From Lentimicrobiaceae bacterium (GTDB lineage Bacteria; Bacteroidota; Bacteroidia; Bacteroidales; F082), in the NCBI GenBank assembly GCA_018661505.1, contig JABJIE010000026.1, positions 62,001 to 126,000 on the forward strand: 64,000 nt of DNA, read 5' to 3'. Position numbers and translations under genes: made by a program. Under the pieces are notes generated by a model. That model had not been told where the DNA came from and searched no databases. It saw only the letters and a program-made list of their open reading frames with translations. Below, piece after piece: positions 15,906 to 25,620 of this stretch (position 1 is the first letter of the stretch; each line of letters opens with the position of its first letter).

Positions 15906-17510
15906 TTATTTACTAATGTCTGATTTCTTGATAGCATCAAGTATTAATGAAATTTTTTTGTACTTGGACTCTTTAATATCAAAGTAATCGTACATGCGTC
16001 TTAATGATGAACCAATGCCATCAACACTCATAAAAGCCTTTTCAGCTATTTCTTTATTGGTAATTACCGGATCATCCAATAATATATTCAAGACCTTCCA
16101 ATCGGTTTCATTTATTTCTCGATTTATATGTTTCTCAATTCTACTTCGATCCAAATTAAAGCCGCCATCATTGTTAGATATGGAAGAAATGTGTGTTGTT
16201 TTAAGTTTATCAATTTCTTTCAATAACACTTTTTTCTGCTTTCTATAATTGTTTATACGGTATCTTGTTAAAACTATTATAACCATGATAATAACTGAAC
16301 CAATAAAAATTAGCAAGTATGAATCTTTTAATTGTTTCAATTTGAGTTGAGCCTGTTTTTTGTCATTTTCAAGTTGATTATTAAATAGCTTCAGATCATA
16401 TTCACTTTTTATGGCTTGTCTTACTAAGGCGATGTTATTTTTTTCTATGAGCACACTATCGTAATACATCATATGTTTTTCATACATTTCCAATGCGAGA
16501 TCATATTTTTCATGTTTTTTATAGACCCTGTATAAGAGCTTGAACAAGTCGGACTTAAGCTGATTATCTGTAGTGGTTTGAGAAGACTTTATTATCCTTT
16601 CTTTTAACATAATAGCTTCATCAATATTTGCTGGAAGAATTAAATTAGCCTGCATTATCAAATTAAGATTAATTTTATGATTATTGCCTAACTCTTTATT
16701 TATCTCCAGGCTTTTTTTGATGTAATTACTTGCCGTATCAATTATACCCATAGATTCATAAAGCAAGGCCATTTGGTGATAGTAATCGGAAAGTGACCAA
16801 CGGTTATTAACAGATTTGAGAACTCTATACGCTTTCTTAAGATATTTCTTTGCTTCCTCATTATTGCCTAATTTTAAATATATTGCTCCAATATTAAGCC
16901 ATATATTCCCATTTCTCTCTTCCATACCTTCTTGCTCATAAAGCTTCATAGCCCGGTTCAGATATTCCAGGGCAACACTATCTAATTCTATATCTTCATA
17001 AATAAGCCCTATATTGTTGAGCGCATCTGCTTGGGCTATATATTTTTCTTTTTTTTCAAAAGTCGCTAGGCTATATGTGTAATAACGAACTGCTTTTTGA
17101 TAATCATTTTGACCTCGATAAATATTGCCAATATTATTGTTCAGAAGTGCCACCTCTAAGGAATCTTTCATTTCAGTTCTGAACTTAACGGCTTTTTCCA
17201 GCATTGCCAAAGAACTATCAGTTTCCCCATAAATATAATACGCAAAAGCTTTTTCGTTTAATGCATTTGCCATTTCTCTTTTGGAGTTTTTTTCTTTAGC
17301 AAGGCGAAAATGATAGTTAATTAACACCACTACCGAATCCGGATGCTGAGAATGGGTATGATTCAGGTAGTAGCTATTAATTGCTTTAAAACGCAATGAA
17401 TCAGAAAGGGTGTTGTTTGTCCATATTAATTTCAGAGAATCTGGATTTACTTGTGTATACCCATTATTTGCAATTAATAAAAATATAAGTGCGCATACTA
17501 TATTTTTCAT
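15906..17510 (-). CDS. TPR-repeat membrane signalling protein with C-terminal helix-turn-helix
   Basis: 534 residues. An N-terminal signal peptide (ending NNGYTQ) is followed by about seven TPR repeats (residues ~60-360; for example NNIGNIYRGQNDYQKAVRYY). One transmembrane helix (LLIFIGSVIIMVIIVLTRY) and a short coiled coil (KKVLLKEIDKLK) follow. The C-terminal ~90 residues include TDWKVLNILLDDPVITNKEIAEKAF, a LuxR-like winged or tetrahelical HTH. This layout, extracytoplasmic TPRs joined to a cytoplasmic DNA-binding domain, is common in Bacteroidota one-component regulators. Targets are unknown. Confidence 0.85.
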   Translation of the reverse strand: MKNIVCALIFLLIANNGYTQVNPDSLKLIWTNNTLSDSLRFKAINSYYLNHTHSQHPDSVVVLINYHFRLAKEKNSKREMANALNEKAFAYYIYGETDSSLAMLEKAVKFRTEMKDSLEVALLNNNIGNIYRGQNDYQKAVRYYTYSLATFEKKEKYIAQADALNNIGLIYEDIELDSVALEYLNRAMKLYEQEGMEERNGNIWLNIGAIYLKLGNNEEAKKYLKKAYRVLKSVNNRWSLSDYYHQMALLYESMGIIDTASNYIKKSLEINKELGNNHKINLNLIMQANLILPANIDEAIMLKERIIKSSQTTTDNQLKSDLFKLLYRVYKKHEKYDLALEMYEKHMMYYDSVLIEKNNIALVRQAIKSEYDLKLFNNQLENDKKQAQLKLKQLKDSYLLIFIGSVIIMVIIVLTRYRINNYRKQKKVLLKEIDKLKTTHISSISNNDGGFNLDRSRIEKHINREINETDWKVLNILLDDPVITNKEIAEKAFMSVDGIGSSLRRMYDYFDIKESKYKKISLILDAIKKSDISK

Positions 17511-17545
17511 GTATTTAAACTTAGCTATTCTTAGAAAGAATACAT

Positions 17546-18652
17546 TTAATTTTTAATATTCCGCACTAGGTTGAGTTTTTCCCACATTTCATCGTGGAAT
17601 TCAATGGGTAGAGCATTTTCATTTGGAGCTTCCCCCATCCTTATAACCACTAAACTTTGACTTGGAGAAATATCCACAAACTGACCATTTTTACCCATTG
17701 CAACTATTAAGTCACTAGGAGCATTGGCAGACAGGCTTATATCGAATGATGCTGATAACACAGGAAAAATTATTGAGCTTTTACCATTCAACCACCACAA
17801 ATATCCATAGGATGGGTTTAAATCTTGTGAGCTATTTACCATTTGGTTATAGTAATTTTCATCATGTAATATTTTTATACCATTCCAATTTCCCTTGTTT
17901 AAAATTAATAGCCCGAATCTTGCCATATCCCTGGCTGAACTCCAATAAACATTATTAAAGCCAGAGGTAATCCAATAACCATCCATCCCAATAATAGATT
18001 CAATTTTTTGGTCTGTGTATAAATTATAGTTAATTCCGGTGGAGTTGCTTACAACTTCCTCAAGTAAGGTATAGGGAGCATTATGGTAAAACCATTGTGT
18101 TCCTGCATCACTTTTGTATTCTAAACATAATGGTTCTGTACAAACTAAATCTGGAATATTATAATTTAAACCGCTCGTCATGGTTAATTGATTTTTGATA
18201 GTAATAAGATCTTCTTTCTCTGTGCTCATGGAAGTCCAACCCTTTCCTAAATAATCTGAAGTTTTATCATTGATATTCAAATAACCATCTTGTTGTGCTA
18301 TTCCCACAAGAGCAGCGGTCAAGGTTTTTCCGGCTGACGCCCAATACCACATACTGTTAATATCGAAATTTGAATTATTTAGAATATTATTCCCCCAATA
18401 TTTTTCTAAAACAATTTTACCACTCTTTAAAACAATAAATGCTCTTGTACCGTTTGTTTCTAGGTGATCATATAAATTTGGCAATGCATTATCATTCCAG
18501 TCAAGTGATAAAAAATCAATGGTTTCCCATTCACTCCCATCATTTAAAGGAAAGTATAATTTACTGTTAGGGTTTACACTTTTAGATGTATCAGATTTAC
18601 TACAGGATATAAATATTATAATTGTTAATACAAATGAAAACAATAACTTCAT
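17546..18652 (-). CDS. Serine hydrolase, class C beta-lactamase fold, lipoprotein
   Basis: 368 residues. The signal peptide ends IFISC (lipobox). The catalytic SxxK motif is SAGK in WYWASAGKTLTAALVG. The second motif is YHN in WFYHNAPYTLLEEV, in place of YxN/YSN. The family includes penicillin-binding proteins, esterases and D-amino peptidases, so the substrate remains open. The enzyme probably acts at the periplasmic or outer surface. It stands 35 bp downstream of the TPR-HTH gene's start region, in the same direction. Confidence 0.9.
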   Translation of the reverse strand: MKLLFSFVLTIIIFISCSKSDTSKSVNPNSKLYFPLNDGSEWETIDFLSLDWNDNALPNLYDHLETNGTRAFIVLKSGKIVLEKYWGNNILNNSNFDINSMWYWASAGKTLTAALVGIAQQDGYLNINDKTSDYLGKGWTSMSTEKEDLITIKNQLTMTSGLNYNIPDLVCTEPLCLEYKSDAGTQWFYHNAPYTLLEEVVSNSTGINYNLYTDQKIESIIGMDGYWITSGFNNVYWSSARDMARFGLLILNKGNWNGIKILHDENYYNQMVNSSQDLNPSYGYLWWLNGKSSIIFPVLSASFDISLSANAPSDLIVAMGKNGQFVDISPSQSLVVIRMGEAPNENALPIEFHDEMWEKLNLVRNIKN

Positions 18653-18805
18653 AATTTTTATAACATATATTATGGTGTTATTATTGTATTAGTGTCCTAT
18701 AATCAAGATAATTATATGAAAAAGTCATCCAGAAGCCATAACGTCTTTTTACATACATAATGTGAAAATTTAATATCGAAAATCAAAAATAATAAATATA
18801 GTTTC

Positions 18806-18828
18806 CATGTAAATGACATTTTTACATG
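18806..18828. promoter_or_regulatory. 8-bp inverted repeat with 7-bp spacer (possible operator)
   Basis: CATGTAAA and TTTACATG are perfect reverse complements separated by seven bases. The element lies in the 248-bp gap upstream of the class C hydrolase gene and downstream of the second hydrolase. It could be a regulator-binding site or a transcript hairpin; there is no T-run to make it a terminator. Confidence 0.35.
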
Positions 18829-18900
18829 CTTACAAAAACTTTAGGTATATACTTGTATGTAAGTGTTTTATATGGTTGTTTAAGAATATTTTTACCAATA

Positions 18901-19938
18901 CTATGGATTTTTCTGTCTTTTCAATATTTTGTAAATTCTATTATTAATTATTTCTGATAAGTTCCAATTATACAGCTTGGGATCGGTTGTACTATAGAAC
19001 TCAATAATAACGCAATCAATATCTTCATAATATTGGGCAAAGCTCTGATAGCCAGGGACCCACCCAGAATGCTCATACTCATAAACAGTAGAATATATTT
19101 CCTGTTCTCCCGTTTCAAACAATGATCCATCGTTCAATGCCCTTAAGAAAGTACCCACGTCTTCTGCTGTGGCATGCATGCCATAGTCGTTTACCTTTAA
19201 ATCAAAGGGGTACCCTACGTGATAGCCACTCATCACATCGTCTATATTCACTTCACTTAGGGAACTGAAGGTGTTGTTAAGATGTAGTGGGGTAAGAACT
19301 TCTTCCTGAATGAATTGAAAGTAGCCATAACCTAGTTCATTATCCATAATCTTGTTGATTAACAGATAATTCGTGTTGCAATATTCATAGTCTGTGTCAG
19401 GTTCAAAATTGGCCGGCTTGTCTAGTATCAATGCAAGACCTTCTTCAAAGGTCTCTGTTGGAGCTGCCCAAAAATTAGGAGCGTCCGTAAAATTGGGGAT
19501 GCCACTCCGGTGTTGTAACAACATCTTTAATGTGATTTGGTCAGCATTTTCAATTCTACCAACAACATCAGGCATATAATCAGACAGGGGTTTATCCAAA
19601 TAAAGCCGTCCATCACTAACCAATTTGGTAACTGCGACAGCATCATATAGTTTGCTAATACTGGCAATCTTGAATAATGAATGTGGATCGGTAGGTATGT
19701 TATTTTCCCTATTTTTCCAACCTGCAGCGTAATAAGCAGATGGCTTACCTCCTTGGTCTACATAAACAATCATTCCGTCAAATCCATGACCAATAGCTTC
19801 ATTTACTTGATCTTGAATCGTATTAGGTAATGGCAAAATCCATGCCTTAATCAACAGCCATGGAACGAAAAACATGGATATTATGGTTCCAACAAGCAAT
19901 GTTATTCTAATTATCAGTATTGTTTTTTTCTTATCCAT
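18901..19938 (-). CDS. Membrane-anchored serine hydrolase, beta-lactamase fold
   Basis: 345 residues. A single N-terminal hydrophobic helix (TLLVGTIISMFFVPWLLI) without a cleavage site suggests an anchored periplasmic domain. The catalytic SxxK motif is SISK in LFKIASISKLYDAVAV, and YCN in YEYCNTNYLLI is the second motif. The domain is shorter than class C beta-lactamases and is nearer to the D-alanyl-D-alanine carboxypeptidase/esterase-like group. It lies 23 bp downstream of the LTA-synthase-like gene in the same orientation, which suggests an operon acting on the cell envelope. Confidence 0.88.
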   Translation of the reverse strand: MDKKKTILIIRITLLVGTIISMFFVPWLLIKAWILPLPNTIQDQVNEAIGHGFDGMIVYVDQGGKPSAYYAAGWKNRENNIPTDPHSLFKIASISKLYDAVAVTKLVSDGRLYLDKPLSDYMPDVVGRIENADQITLKMLLQHRSGIPNFTDAPNFWAAPTETFEEGLALILDKPANFEPDTDYEYCNTNYLLINKIMDNELGYGYFQFIQEEVLTPLHLNNTFSSLSEVNIDDVMSGYHVGYPFDLKVNDYGMHATAEDVGTFLRALNDGSLFETGEQEIYSTVYEYEHSGWVPGYQSFAQYYEDIDCVIIEFYSTTDPKLYNWNLSEIINNRIYKILKRQKNP

Positions 19939-19961
19939 AACGGTTAAAAAAGTGATAAAAT

Positions 19962-21896
19962 TTAATCTTTGTTTTCTATATTTATTTCCCCACCGTTTAA
20001 CATATCTTGATACGTTTGCATGAGTGATTGTCCGTATTCTTTCATTTCTTTTGCCTTGTCAACCTCTTGACTAAAGTAATCCGTTTTATCTTGATTTTTA
20101 TATTTGTATAGATTAATATTCTCCTTACCCACAATACAGAAGTAGGAAGTATCCAGTATTCCAATTTTACTATCGTTGTTGATAATTACATACTTTCTTT
20201 TTTCTCTTAGCAAATCAATTCCTAGCGTATTATTTACATATGGTTGCTTTATTATCCCCATTAGCGTTGGAAAAATGTCAATCTGGCTACCCATATCGTC
20301 ATATACTATATTGGATGTTATAATCTTAGGTGCATAGATAATAAAAGGAGTATGAAAATATGACAATGGAATCTCATATGTTGAGCTTAATGGTGATCCA
20401 TGATCAGCTACGAAAAGAAAGATAGTATTATCAAACCATTCTTCCTCTGAACAAAGCTCAATAAAAGTTTTTAAAGACCAATCAGCATATTCAACTATCA
20501 TATTTTTAATATCCTTTGATTTTGGCTGAAAATAATCAGGCACATAGTATGGCCCATGGTCACTTGCTGTCATATATACAGCTAAGAATGGTTTATCTTT
20601 TTCATAAAGTTCATTAATTTTTGGAATTGAGAACCTAAACATAAAATCATCTGACACACCTAAGGCAGTTTTTACTTCATTTGAAGGATAATCAAGTTGG
20701 CTAATTATATTCTGAAATCCATTTGCTCTTAAGAACCCTTCAACATTATCAAACTGACTATCATGCGTTGTGAAGTATGTTGTGGAATATCCATTATTCA
20801 ATAAAGTACTACTCATTCCATTATACTCTGTTACCCGATTCATAGGGTGTTTCCGATAAAGTGCTGGAAACGAGTAAAGTGAGCTGAATATTCCATTAAA
20901 TGTGTGCTTTCCACTAGTGTAAAAGTTCTCAAAATAAATTGACTTATTCGACAAACTGTCTAGGAATGGAGTTAAGTTGTTTTTATTACCATGACGTCCC
21001 ATTTTATGAGCACTCATACCCTCCATTATAATCAGCACTACATTAGGTTTTATTTCTGAACTAGAATCAGGGACAATTTTTCTTGCAATTGGTGAGGCGT
21101 ATTCTTTCGAGTTAATGTTATGATACCTTCTAATATTTTTTATCGCTATTTGCTTATCGATTAAATCAATTTGTTCATTTCTTACGTCCAAGTCATCCAA
21201 GCCACTACGGATAAGTGTAAAGACTGGGTTTAAGCCTAGTTTGTTTAAAAAAGCATTGTCAGAGAAATAAGCTGTTCCGATTCGAATAGGTGATTTTTTT
21301 TGGATACGACCCCTTATCCCAACAAACATTATGGATAATACAAGTAGTGATAAAAATATATTGATATACAAGTTTATTTTAACCGGTTTGTGCTCTTTTA
21401 ATTTGAATATCCTTTTTAATAAGACAAAAAATATAAGTTCAATAAATATAAAAGGTATCGCAATTAAAAAATACTTTGGTTCCTGAATAATCATAGATAC
21501 GACGAAGTCAAAATTGTTAATCCATTCAAAAGCACCAATGGAAAAACGTTCGAAGAATTGATTAAAATAAGGAATGTCTGCTGCTGCAATTAGAAATGAA
21601 AAAGAAAAAAGTATAAAAATCCAATAAAATATAATTTTATAAATAATACGGTTTCGCAGATTCACTATTTCTTCAATCAGTAATATTAATGCTGGGATAA
21701 ATAATATGTAACTAGATATTACAATGTCAAATCTTATCCCCATTATGAAGGATTGAATAATAGTCCAAGTTGAAACTTCGTCAAAATCAATCCGGTCTAA
21801 TTCTGTAAAAAATAAAATACATCTGAAAGCTGAAAAGATAAATATTACAATTAAGTACGTTTTTAGTATTAATTGGATGTTATTATTTATTCTCAT
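19962..21896 (-). CDS. LTA-synthase-family membrane sulfatase-fold transferase
   Basis: 644 residues. The first ~215 residues hold five hydrophobic helices; the remainder is a periplasmic alkaline-phosphatase/sulfatase domain beginning NVVLIIMEGMSAHKMG, whose glutamate is a metal ligand. The nucleophile is probably the threonine of SGKHTFNG, and VADHGSP provides the conserved Asp-His metal pair. Relatives transfer phosphoglycerol (LtaS, OpgB) or phosphoethanolamine. Gram-negative Bacteroidota lack lipoteichoic acid, so the acceptor here is more likely a periplasmic glycan or lipid. The next gene is a membrane-anchored serine hydrolase 23 bp away. Confidence 0.88.
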   Translation of the reverse strand: MRINNNIQLILKTYLIVIFIFSAFRCILFFTELDRIDFDEVSTWTIIQSFIMGIRFDIVISSYILFIPALILLIEEIVNLRNRIIYKIIFYWIFILFSFSFLIAAADIPYFNQFFERFSIGAFEWINNFDFVVSMIIQEPKYFLIAIPFIFIELIFFVLLKRIFKLKEHKPVKINLYINIFLSLLVLSIMFVGIRGRIQKKSPIRIGTAYFSDNAFLNKLGLNPVFTLIRSGLDDLDVRNEQIDLIDKQIAIKNIRRYHNINSKEYASPIARKIVPDSSSEIKPNVVLIIMEGMSAHKMGRHGNKNNLTPFLDSLSNKSIYFENFYTSGKHTFNGIFSSLYSFPALYRKHPMNRVTEYNGMSSTLLNNGYSTTYFTTHDSQFDNVEGFLRANGFQNIISQLDYPSNEVKTALGVSDDFMFRFSIPKINELYEKDKPFLAVYMTASDHGPYYVPDYFQPKSKDIKNMIVEYADWSLKTFIELCSEEEWFDNTIFLFVADHGSPLSSTYEIPLSYFHTPFIIYAPKIITSNIVYDDMGSQIDIFPTLMGIIKQPYVNNTLGIDLLREKRKYVIINNDSKIGILDTSYFCIVGKENINLYKYKNQDKTDYFSQEVDKAKEMKEYGQSLMQTYQDMLNGGEINIENKD

Positions 21897-22288
21897 ATAT
21901 AATCGATTATTAATATGTAAATCGGAGGTGGCTAATCTAAGTTATAAAATTTGGTTTGGCCATTTTTGTCTAAGGTTTTTTCAACAAAATAATCACAAAA
22001 CATTGCGAGAAAGATATCTTAATTAAATTGTTCTTGTTAGTATTTGTTTACAATATAATAGCATAATTCTTTTAGTGTAAACTTTTGTTATTGGTTTATG
22101 TTATTTATTATTTTCATTTTTTAACACTAAAAACTGTTCATCTAATGTTTATTTCTAATTACAAAAACATATAACATACTATATATCAATGCTATTATGG
22201 AAGATTGTATATATTTGTTGAATAAGTGTATTATTACTAATTTTGTCGAGTTTTATAAAAGATAAACCCACAAAGAAAACTAATTAAA
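21897..22288. other. Divergent intergenic region (392 bp)
   Basis: Separates the minus-strand LTA-synthase-like gene from plus-strand mdh. The right end holds a clear Bacteroidota-type promoter for mdh (listed separately). The left ~300 bp are A+T-rich, without an open frame or hairpin I can defend. Confidence 0.7.
22214..22245 (+). promoter_or_regulatory. Bacteroidota sigma-A-type promoter for mdh
   Basis: TTTG at 22214-22217, a 20-bp spacer and TAATTTTG at 22238-22245 match the -33 TTTG / -7 TAnnTTTG consensus with ideal spacing. Transcription would begin near 22251, leaving a leader of about 38 bases before the mdh ATG. Confidence 0.75.
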
Positions 22289-23227
22289 ATGGAAAAAATA
22301 ACCGTAATAGGTGCTGGTAATGTTGGAGCTACATGTGCTAATGTAATTGCTCATAAGGATCTTGCAAAAGAAGTAGTATTACTAGATATAAAAGAAGGAA
22401 TTGCCGAAGGGAAGGCACTTGATATATGGCAAACATCTGCAATAAATCATTTTAATACTCGCGTAACTGGTGTTACCAATGATTACTCGAAAACAGAGGG
22501 ATCTGGAATAATAGTTATTACTTCAGGATTGCCACGCAGACCTGGTATGTCGCGTGACGATTTGATAAAAACCAACGCTAAAATAGTTAAAGACGTTACT
22601 GAAAAGGCAATTAAACATTCTCCGGATGCTATAATTATTGTCGTTAGTAATCCTCTAGATGTAATGACTTATGCTGCACTCAAAGCTTCTAATAGACCTG
22701 CTAACAAAGTATTTGGTATGGCGGGAACTCTAGATACAGGGAGATATCGTGCATTTTTAGCGGAAGCAATAAATGTAAGCCCAAATGATATCCATGCAAT
22801 GCTATTGGGTGGTCATGGCGATACAATGGTTCCGCTACCCAGATATACATCCGTTAATGGTATACCGGTAAGTCAGTTACTTGAAAAAGAAAAAATAAAT
22901 AGCATTGTAGAACGAACAAAGAAAGGTGGAGGTGAATTGGTAAACCTAATGGGAACAAGCGCATGGTATGCACCAGGTGCCGCTGCTGCTTCATTGGTTG
23001 AAGCAATTGTTGATGATCAGAAAATAATTGTTCCGCTGTGTGCCTACCTTAATGGTTCTTATGGGCTTACGGATGTTTACCTTGGAGTTCCTGTAAAGTT
23101 AGGTAAGGATGGTATCGAAGAAATTATTGAAATTGATCTTGATGATGATGAGAAAAAACTTTTAGAAACATCTGCTAATTCAGTTAAGAATGTTATGAAA
23201 GCTTTAGACGATATGAACATCCTCTAA
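22289..23227 (+). CDS. mdh: Malate dehydrogenase
   Basis: Interconverts malate and oxaloacetate with NAD+ in the TCA cycle. The 312-residue protein has the lactate/malate dehydrogenase GxGxxG fold (VIGAGNVGATCANVIA), the aspartate NAD-specificity residue in VVLLDIKEGI, and the substrate-binding loop SGLPRRPGMSRDDL with the arginines expected of malate rather than lactate specificity. GGHGDTMVPLPRY contains the catalytic histidine. The length fits the LDH-like MDH of Bacteroidota. A consensus promoter lies directly upstream, and a sirtuin gene follows after 74 bp. Confidence 0.97.
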   Translation: MEKITVIGAGNVGATCANVIAHKDLAKEVVLLDIKEGIAEGKALDIWQTSAINHFNTRVTGVTNDYSKTEGSGIIVITSGLPRRPGMSRDDLIKTNAKIVKDVTEKAIKHSPDAIIIVVSNPLDVMTYAALKASNRPANKVFGMAGTLDTGRYRAFLAEAINVSPNDIHAMLLGGHGDTMVPLPRYTSVNGIPVSQLLEKEKINSIVERTKKGGGELVNLMGTSAWYAPGAAAASLVEAIVDDQKIIVPLCAYLNGSYGLTDVYLGVPVKLGKDGIEEIIEIDLDDDEKKLLETSANSVKNVMKALDDMNIL

Positions 23228-23301
23228 TTACAAATAGCCTGAGTGTCTCCTTCATTTAGAAACATTTTTATCTTGTTTTCGTCATACATTATTACTCTAA
23301 A

Positions 23302-23991
23302 ATGGAAAAGATAGTTGTACTTACAGGTGCGGGTATAAGCGCTGAGAGCGGAGTAAAAACATTTAGAGATAATAACGGTTTATGGGAAAATCATAAGATT
23401 GAAGAGGTAGCAACTCCTGAAGCATGGCATAATAATCCTAAGCTAGTTTTAGAATTCTATAACCAAAGACGTAAACAATTATTTGAAGTCGAGCCAAACA
23501 ATGGACATAAAGCTCTTGTTGAGCTTGAAAATTTATTTGATGTTCAAATAATTACTCAAAACGTTGATGATTTGCATGAGCGAGCTGGTTCATCAAATGT
23601 AATTCACCTGCATGGTGAACTTAAAAAGGTAAGAAGTTCCTCCGATTCATCTCTTGTTTACGAGCTGGATCATTGGGAGATAAAAATGGGAGATAATTGT
23701 GAAAAAGGAAGTCAATTACGGCCTCATATAGTGTGGTTTGGAGAAGGCGTTCCCATGATCGAAAAAGCAATTGATATTGTTTCACAAGCTGACATACTCA
23801 TTGTAGTTGGAACCTCAATGGTAGTATATCCTGCTGCAAGTCTAATAAATTACGTGAGAAGTGAAGTTCCCAAATATTATATTGATCCCAAAGCTTTTGC
23901 AGTACCTGGAATTTCCAACTTAACAACAATCAATGAAACGGCTGGTGTTGGAGTGCCAAAACTAATAAACGAATTAACAAATAAGCATTGA
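23302..23991 (+). CDS. cobB: NAD-dependent protein deacylase, zinc-less sirtuin
   Basis: 229 residues, Sir2 fold: GAGISAESGVKTFRD, QNVDDLHERAG and catalytic His104 in IHLHGEL. Tyr53 and Arg56 (EFYNQRRK) match the YxxR pair that in SIRT5/CobB-type enzymes accepts succinyl- and malonyl-lysine. The four structural zinc cysteines are absent; the region has only Cys133. Zinc-less class III sirtuins of this kind are known in Bacteroidota, so this is not damage. The enzyme removes acyl groups from lysines using NAD+. It lies 74 bp downstream of mdh on the same strand. Confidence 0.92.
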   Translation: MEKIVVLTGAGISAESGVKTFRDNNGLWENHKIEEVATPEAWHNNPKLVLEFYNQRRKQLFEVEPNNGHKALVELENLFDVQIITQNVDDLHERAGSSNVIHLHGELKKVRSSSDSSLVYELDHWEIKMGDNCEKGSQLRPHIVWFGEGVPMIEKAIDIVSQADILIVVGTSMVVYPAASLINYVRSEVPKYYIDPKAFAVPGISNLTTINETAGVGVPKLINELTNKH

Positions 23992-23999
23992 TAGTTTAA

Positions 24000-24677
24000 T
24001 TAGAATAATTTGCTCTGTTGAACACTTTCGGGAATTATTAAATCTGGGTCATTATGTTTTGGAGAATTAATCCTTTTTGACACGGGATAAAATTCTAATT
24101 TTTTGGCGTCATAAGATTTAATATATGCTTGAAGCTTATCGCCGGGAAGATCACTCAACCATTCTTTCTCAATATCTGGTCTAAGAATAACAGGCATTCG
24201 GTTGTGGATTATTTTTATTTTCTCAGTGGCTACGGTTGTTAGGATGGAGAATGTATTAAACTCCTTATTTTCTGCATCTTTCCATGTATCCCAAATACCT
24301 GCCATTGAAAATACATTTTCAGTCTTAAGAAAAATACGGTAGGGAGTTTTATCACTATCCTGCCTCCACTCATAAAAACCATTGGCAGGAATTATACATC
24401 TCCTTTTATTGAAAGAATGCCTAAATGATGGTTTTTCCAATATTGTTTCAGCCCTAGCATTTATATTTCGAAACCCTACCTTTGGATCCTTCGCCCAAAA
24501 TGGGATAAGGCCCCATTTAAAATAACTAAGCTTTGTGGGATTTATATTCGTTATTATTGGAAGATTTTGTGATGGAGCACAATTATAATTTGGATTGTAA
24601 ATATCATCAAATACCTCAACACTATATCTTTCGGATATATGTTTTCCCTTTACTGATAATTGAAATCTGCCACACAT
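24000..24677 (-). CDS. SOS-response-associated peptidase (SRAP / HMCES-YedK family)
   Basis: 225 residues. The N-terminus MCGRF exposes the catalytic Cys2 after methionine removal, the residue that forms a thiazolidine crosslink with abasic sites in single-stranded DNA. The family's other conserved positions are present: NINARAET, the glutamate in IPANGFYEWRQ, and the histidine in IIHNRMPVIL. The role is shielding abasic sites during replication. It is convergent with the sirtuin gene, with stops only nine bases apart. Confidence 0.95.
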   Translation of the reverse strand: MCGRFQLSVKGKHISERYSVEVFDDIYNPNYNCAPSQNLPIITNINPTKLSYFKWGLIPFWAKDPKVGFRNINARAETILEKPSFRHSFNKRRCIIPANGFYEWRQDSDKTPYRIFLKTENVFSMAGIWDTWKDAENKEFNTFSILTTVATEKIKIIHNRMPVILRPDIEKEWLSDLPGDKLQAYIKSYDAKKLEFYPVSKRINSPKHNDPDLIIPESVQQSKLF

Positions 24678-24750
24678 GAAAAAAATCTTAATACATCAAA
24701 GTTTCTAAAAACTTCTACATTCAATTAATGGATGATAAAAATATATAATA

Positions 24751-25527
24751 TTAATATACCTTGGCGCTTACCCCAATTGCCTCAACTTTTTGAGCAATTT
24801 CCTCAAGTTCTTCCTTTGGGATTTTAATCAAGTTTTTTGCAGGAGTTCCCCTATCAATTGGGTAAATCATTACGTATTCAGGATTAATTTTTTTAATCAC
24901 CTTTAGCCAGGCATCAAGTTCTTCGGGTGTAGTATTATCAATTATATTGTTGTTGTACTCACCACGAAAGAACAAAGTTTGAATTATTAACTTTCCTTCA
25001 AACTTAAGTAGGCCATCAATAATTTTATTCATTGATAATTTGCCCATTGCTTGGTTAATATTATTGAATGTTTCTTCAATTGCAGCATCCAACTTGAGAA
25101 TATTTTTATCAACCTTTTTTAATGCATCAGTTACCGATTTCTTGTGGAGCATACTGGCATTGGATAAAATGCTTATTGCCGCATTTGGTGCATACTTATC
25201 TCGAGCCACAATTGTATCTTCAATTATTTCAGCAAATTTAGGATGTATGGTGGGTTCGCCATTTCCTGCAAATGTTATTGCATCGGGTTCATTAACTGTT
25301 CCTTGAAGTTCCTTTAGTTTGATTTCAAGTCGTGTTTTAAAGTTATCGCGCTTGGGAAGTACTATCTTAAATCCTTTTTGATTGTTCGTCCATCCACATT
25401 CACAGTATATGCAGTTAAAATTACAAAACTTATTATCCGTTGGTAGAAGATTAATGCCCAAAGAAACTCCTAGGCGTCTACTGTAAATTGGGCCAAATAT
25501 TAATTCGTCAAATAAAAATCCTGACAT
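24751..25527 (-). CDS. Radical SAM protein
   Basis: 258 residues. The CxxxCxxC iron-sulfur motif is CNFNCIYC, followed by another cysteine pair region (ECGW). TFAGNGEPTIHPKF is the GGEP-like SAM-binding segment, and SILSNASML and the later beta strands complete a partial TIM barrel. No SPASM or other C-terminal domain is present. The N-terminal FGPIYSRRLGVSLGINLLP is characteristic of a group of small uncharacterised radical SAM proteins. Substrate unknown. Confidence 0.88.
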   Translation of the reverse strand: MSGFLFDELIFGPIYSRRLGVSLGINLLPTDNKFCNFNCIYCECGWTNNQKGFKIVLPKRDNFKTRLEIKLKELQGTVNEPDAITFAGNGEPTIHPKFAEIIEDTIVARDKYAPNAAISILSNASMLHKKSVTDALKKVDKNILKLDAAIEETFNNINQAMGKLSMNKIIDGLLKFEGKLIIQTLFFRGEYNNNIIDNTTPEELDAWLKVIKKINPEYVMIYPIDRGTPAKNLIKIPKEELEEIAQKVEAIGVSAKVY

Positions 25528-25620
25528 GGTTTTTAAGTTTATGCAAAAATAGATTTAATTTTGATCCTATATTTGTAGTTACTCTGCTTAAATTTTGTAA
25601 TAAATAACCTTGGATTAATA

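Noticed and set aside
23302-23991. Sirtuin as damaged because the zinc cysteines are missing
   Set aside because: Zinc-less class III sirtuins are an established group and all catalytic residues are present.
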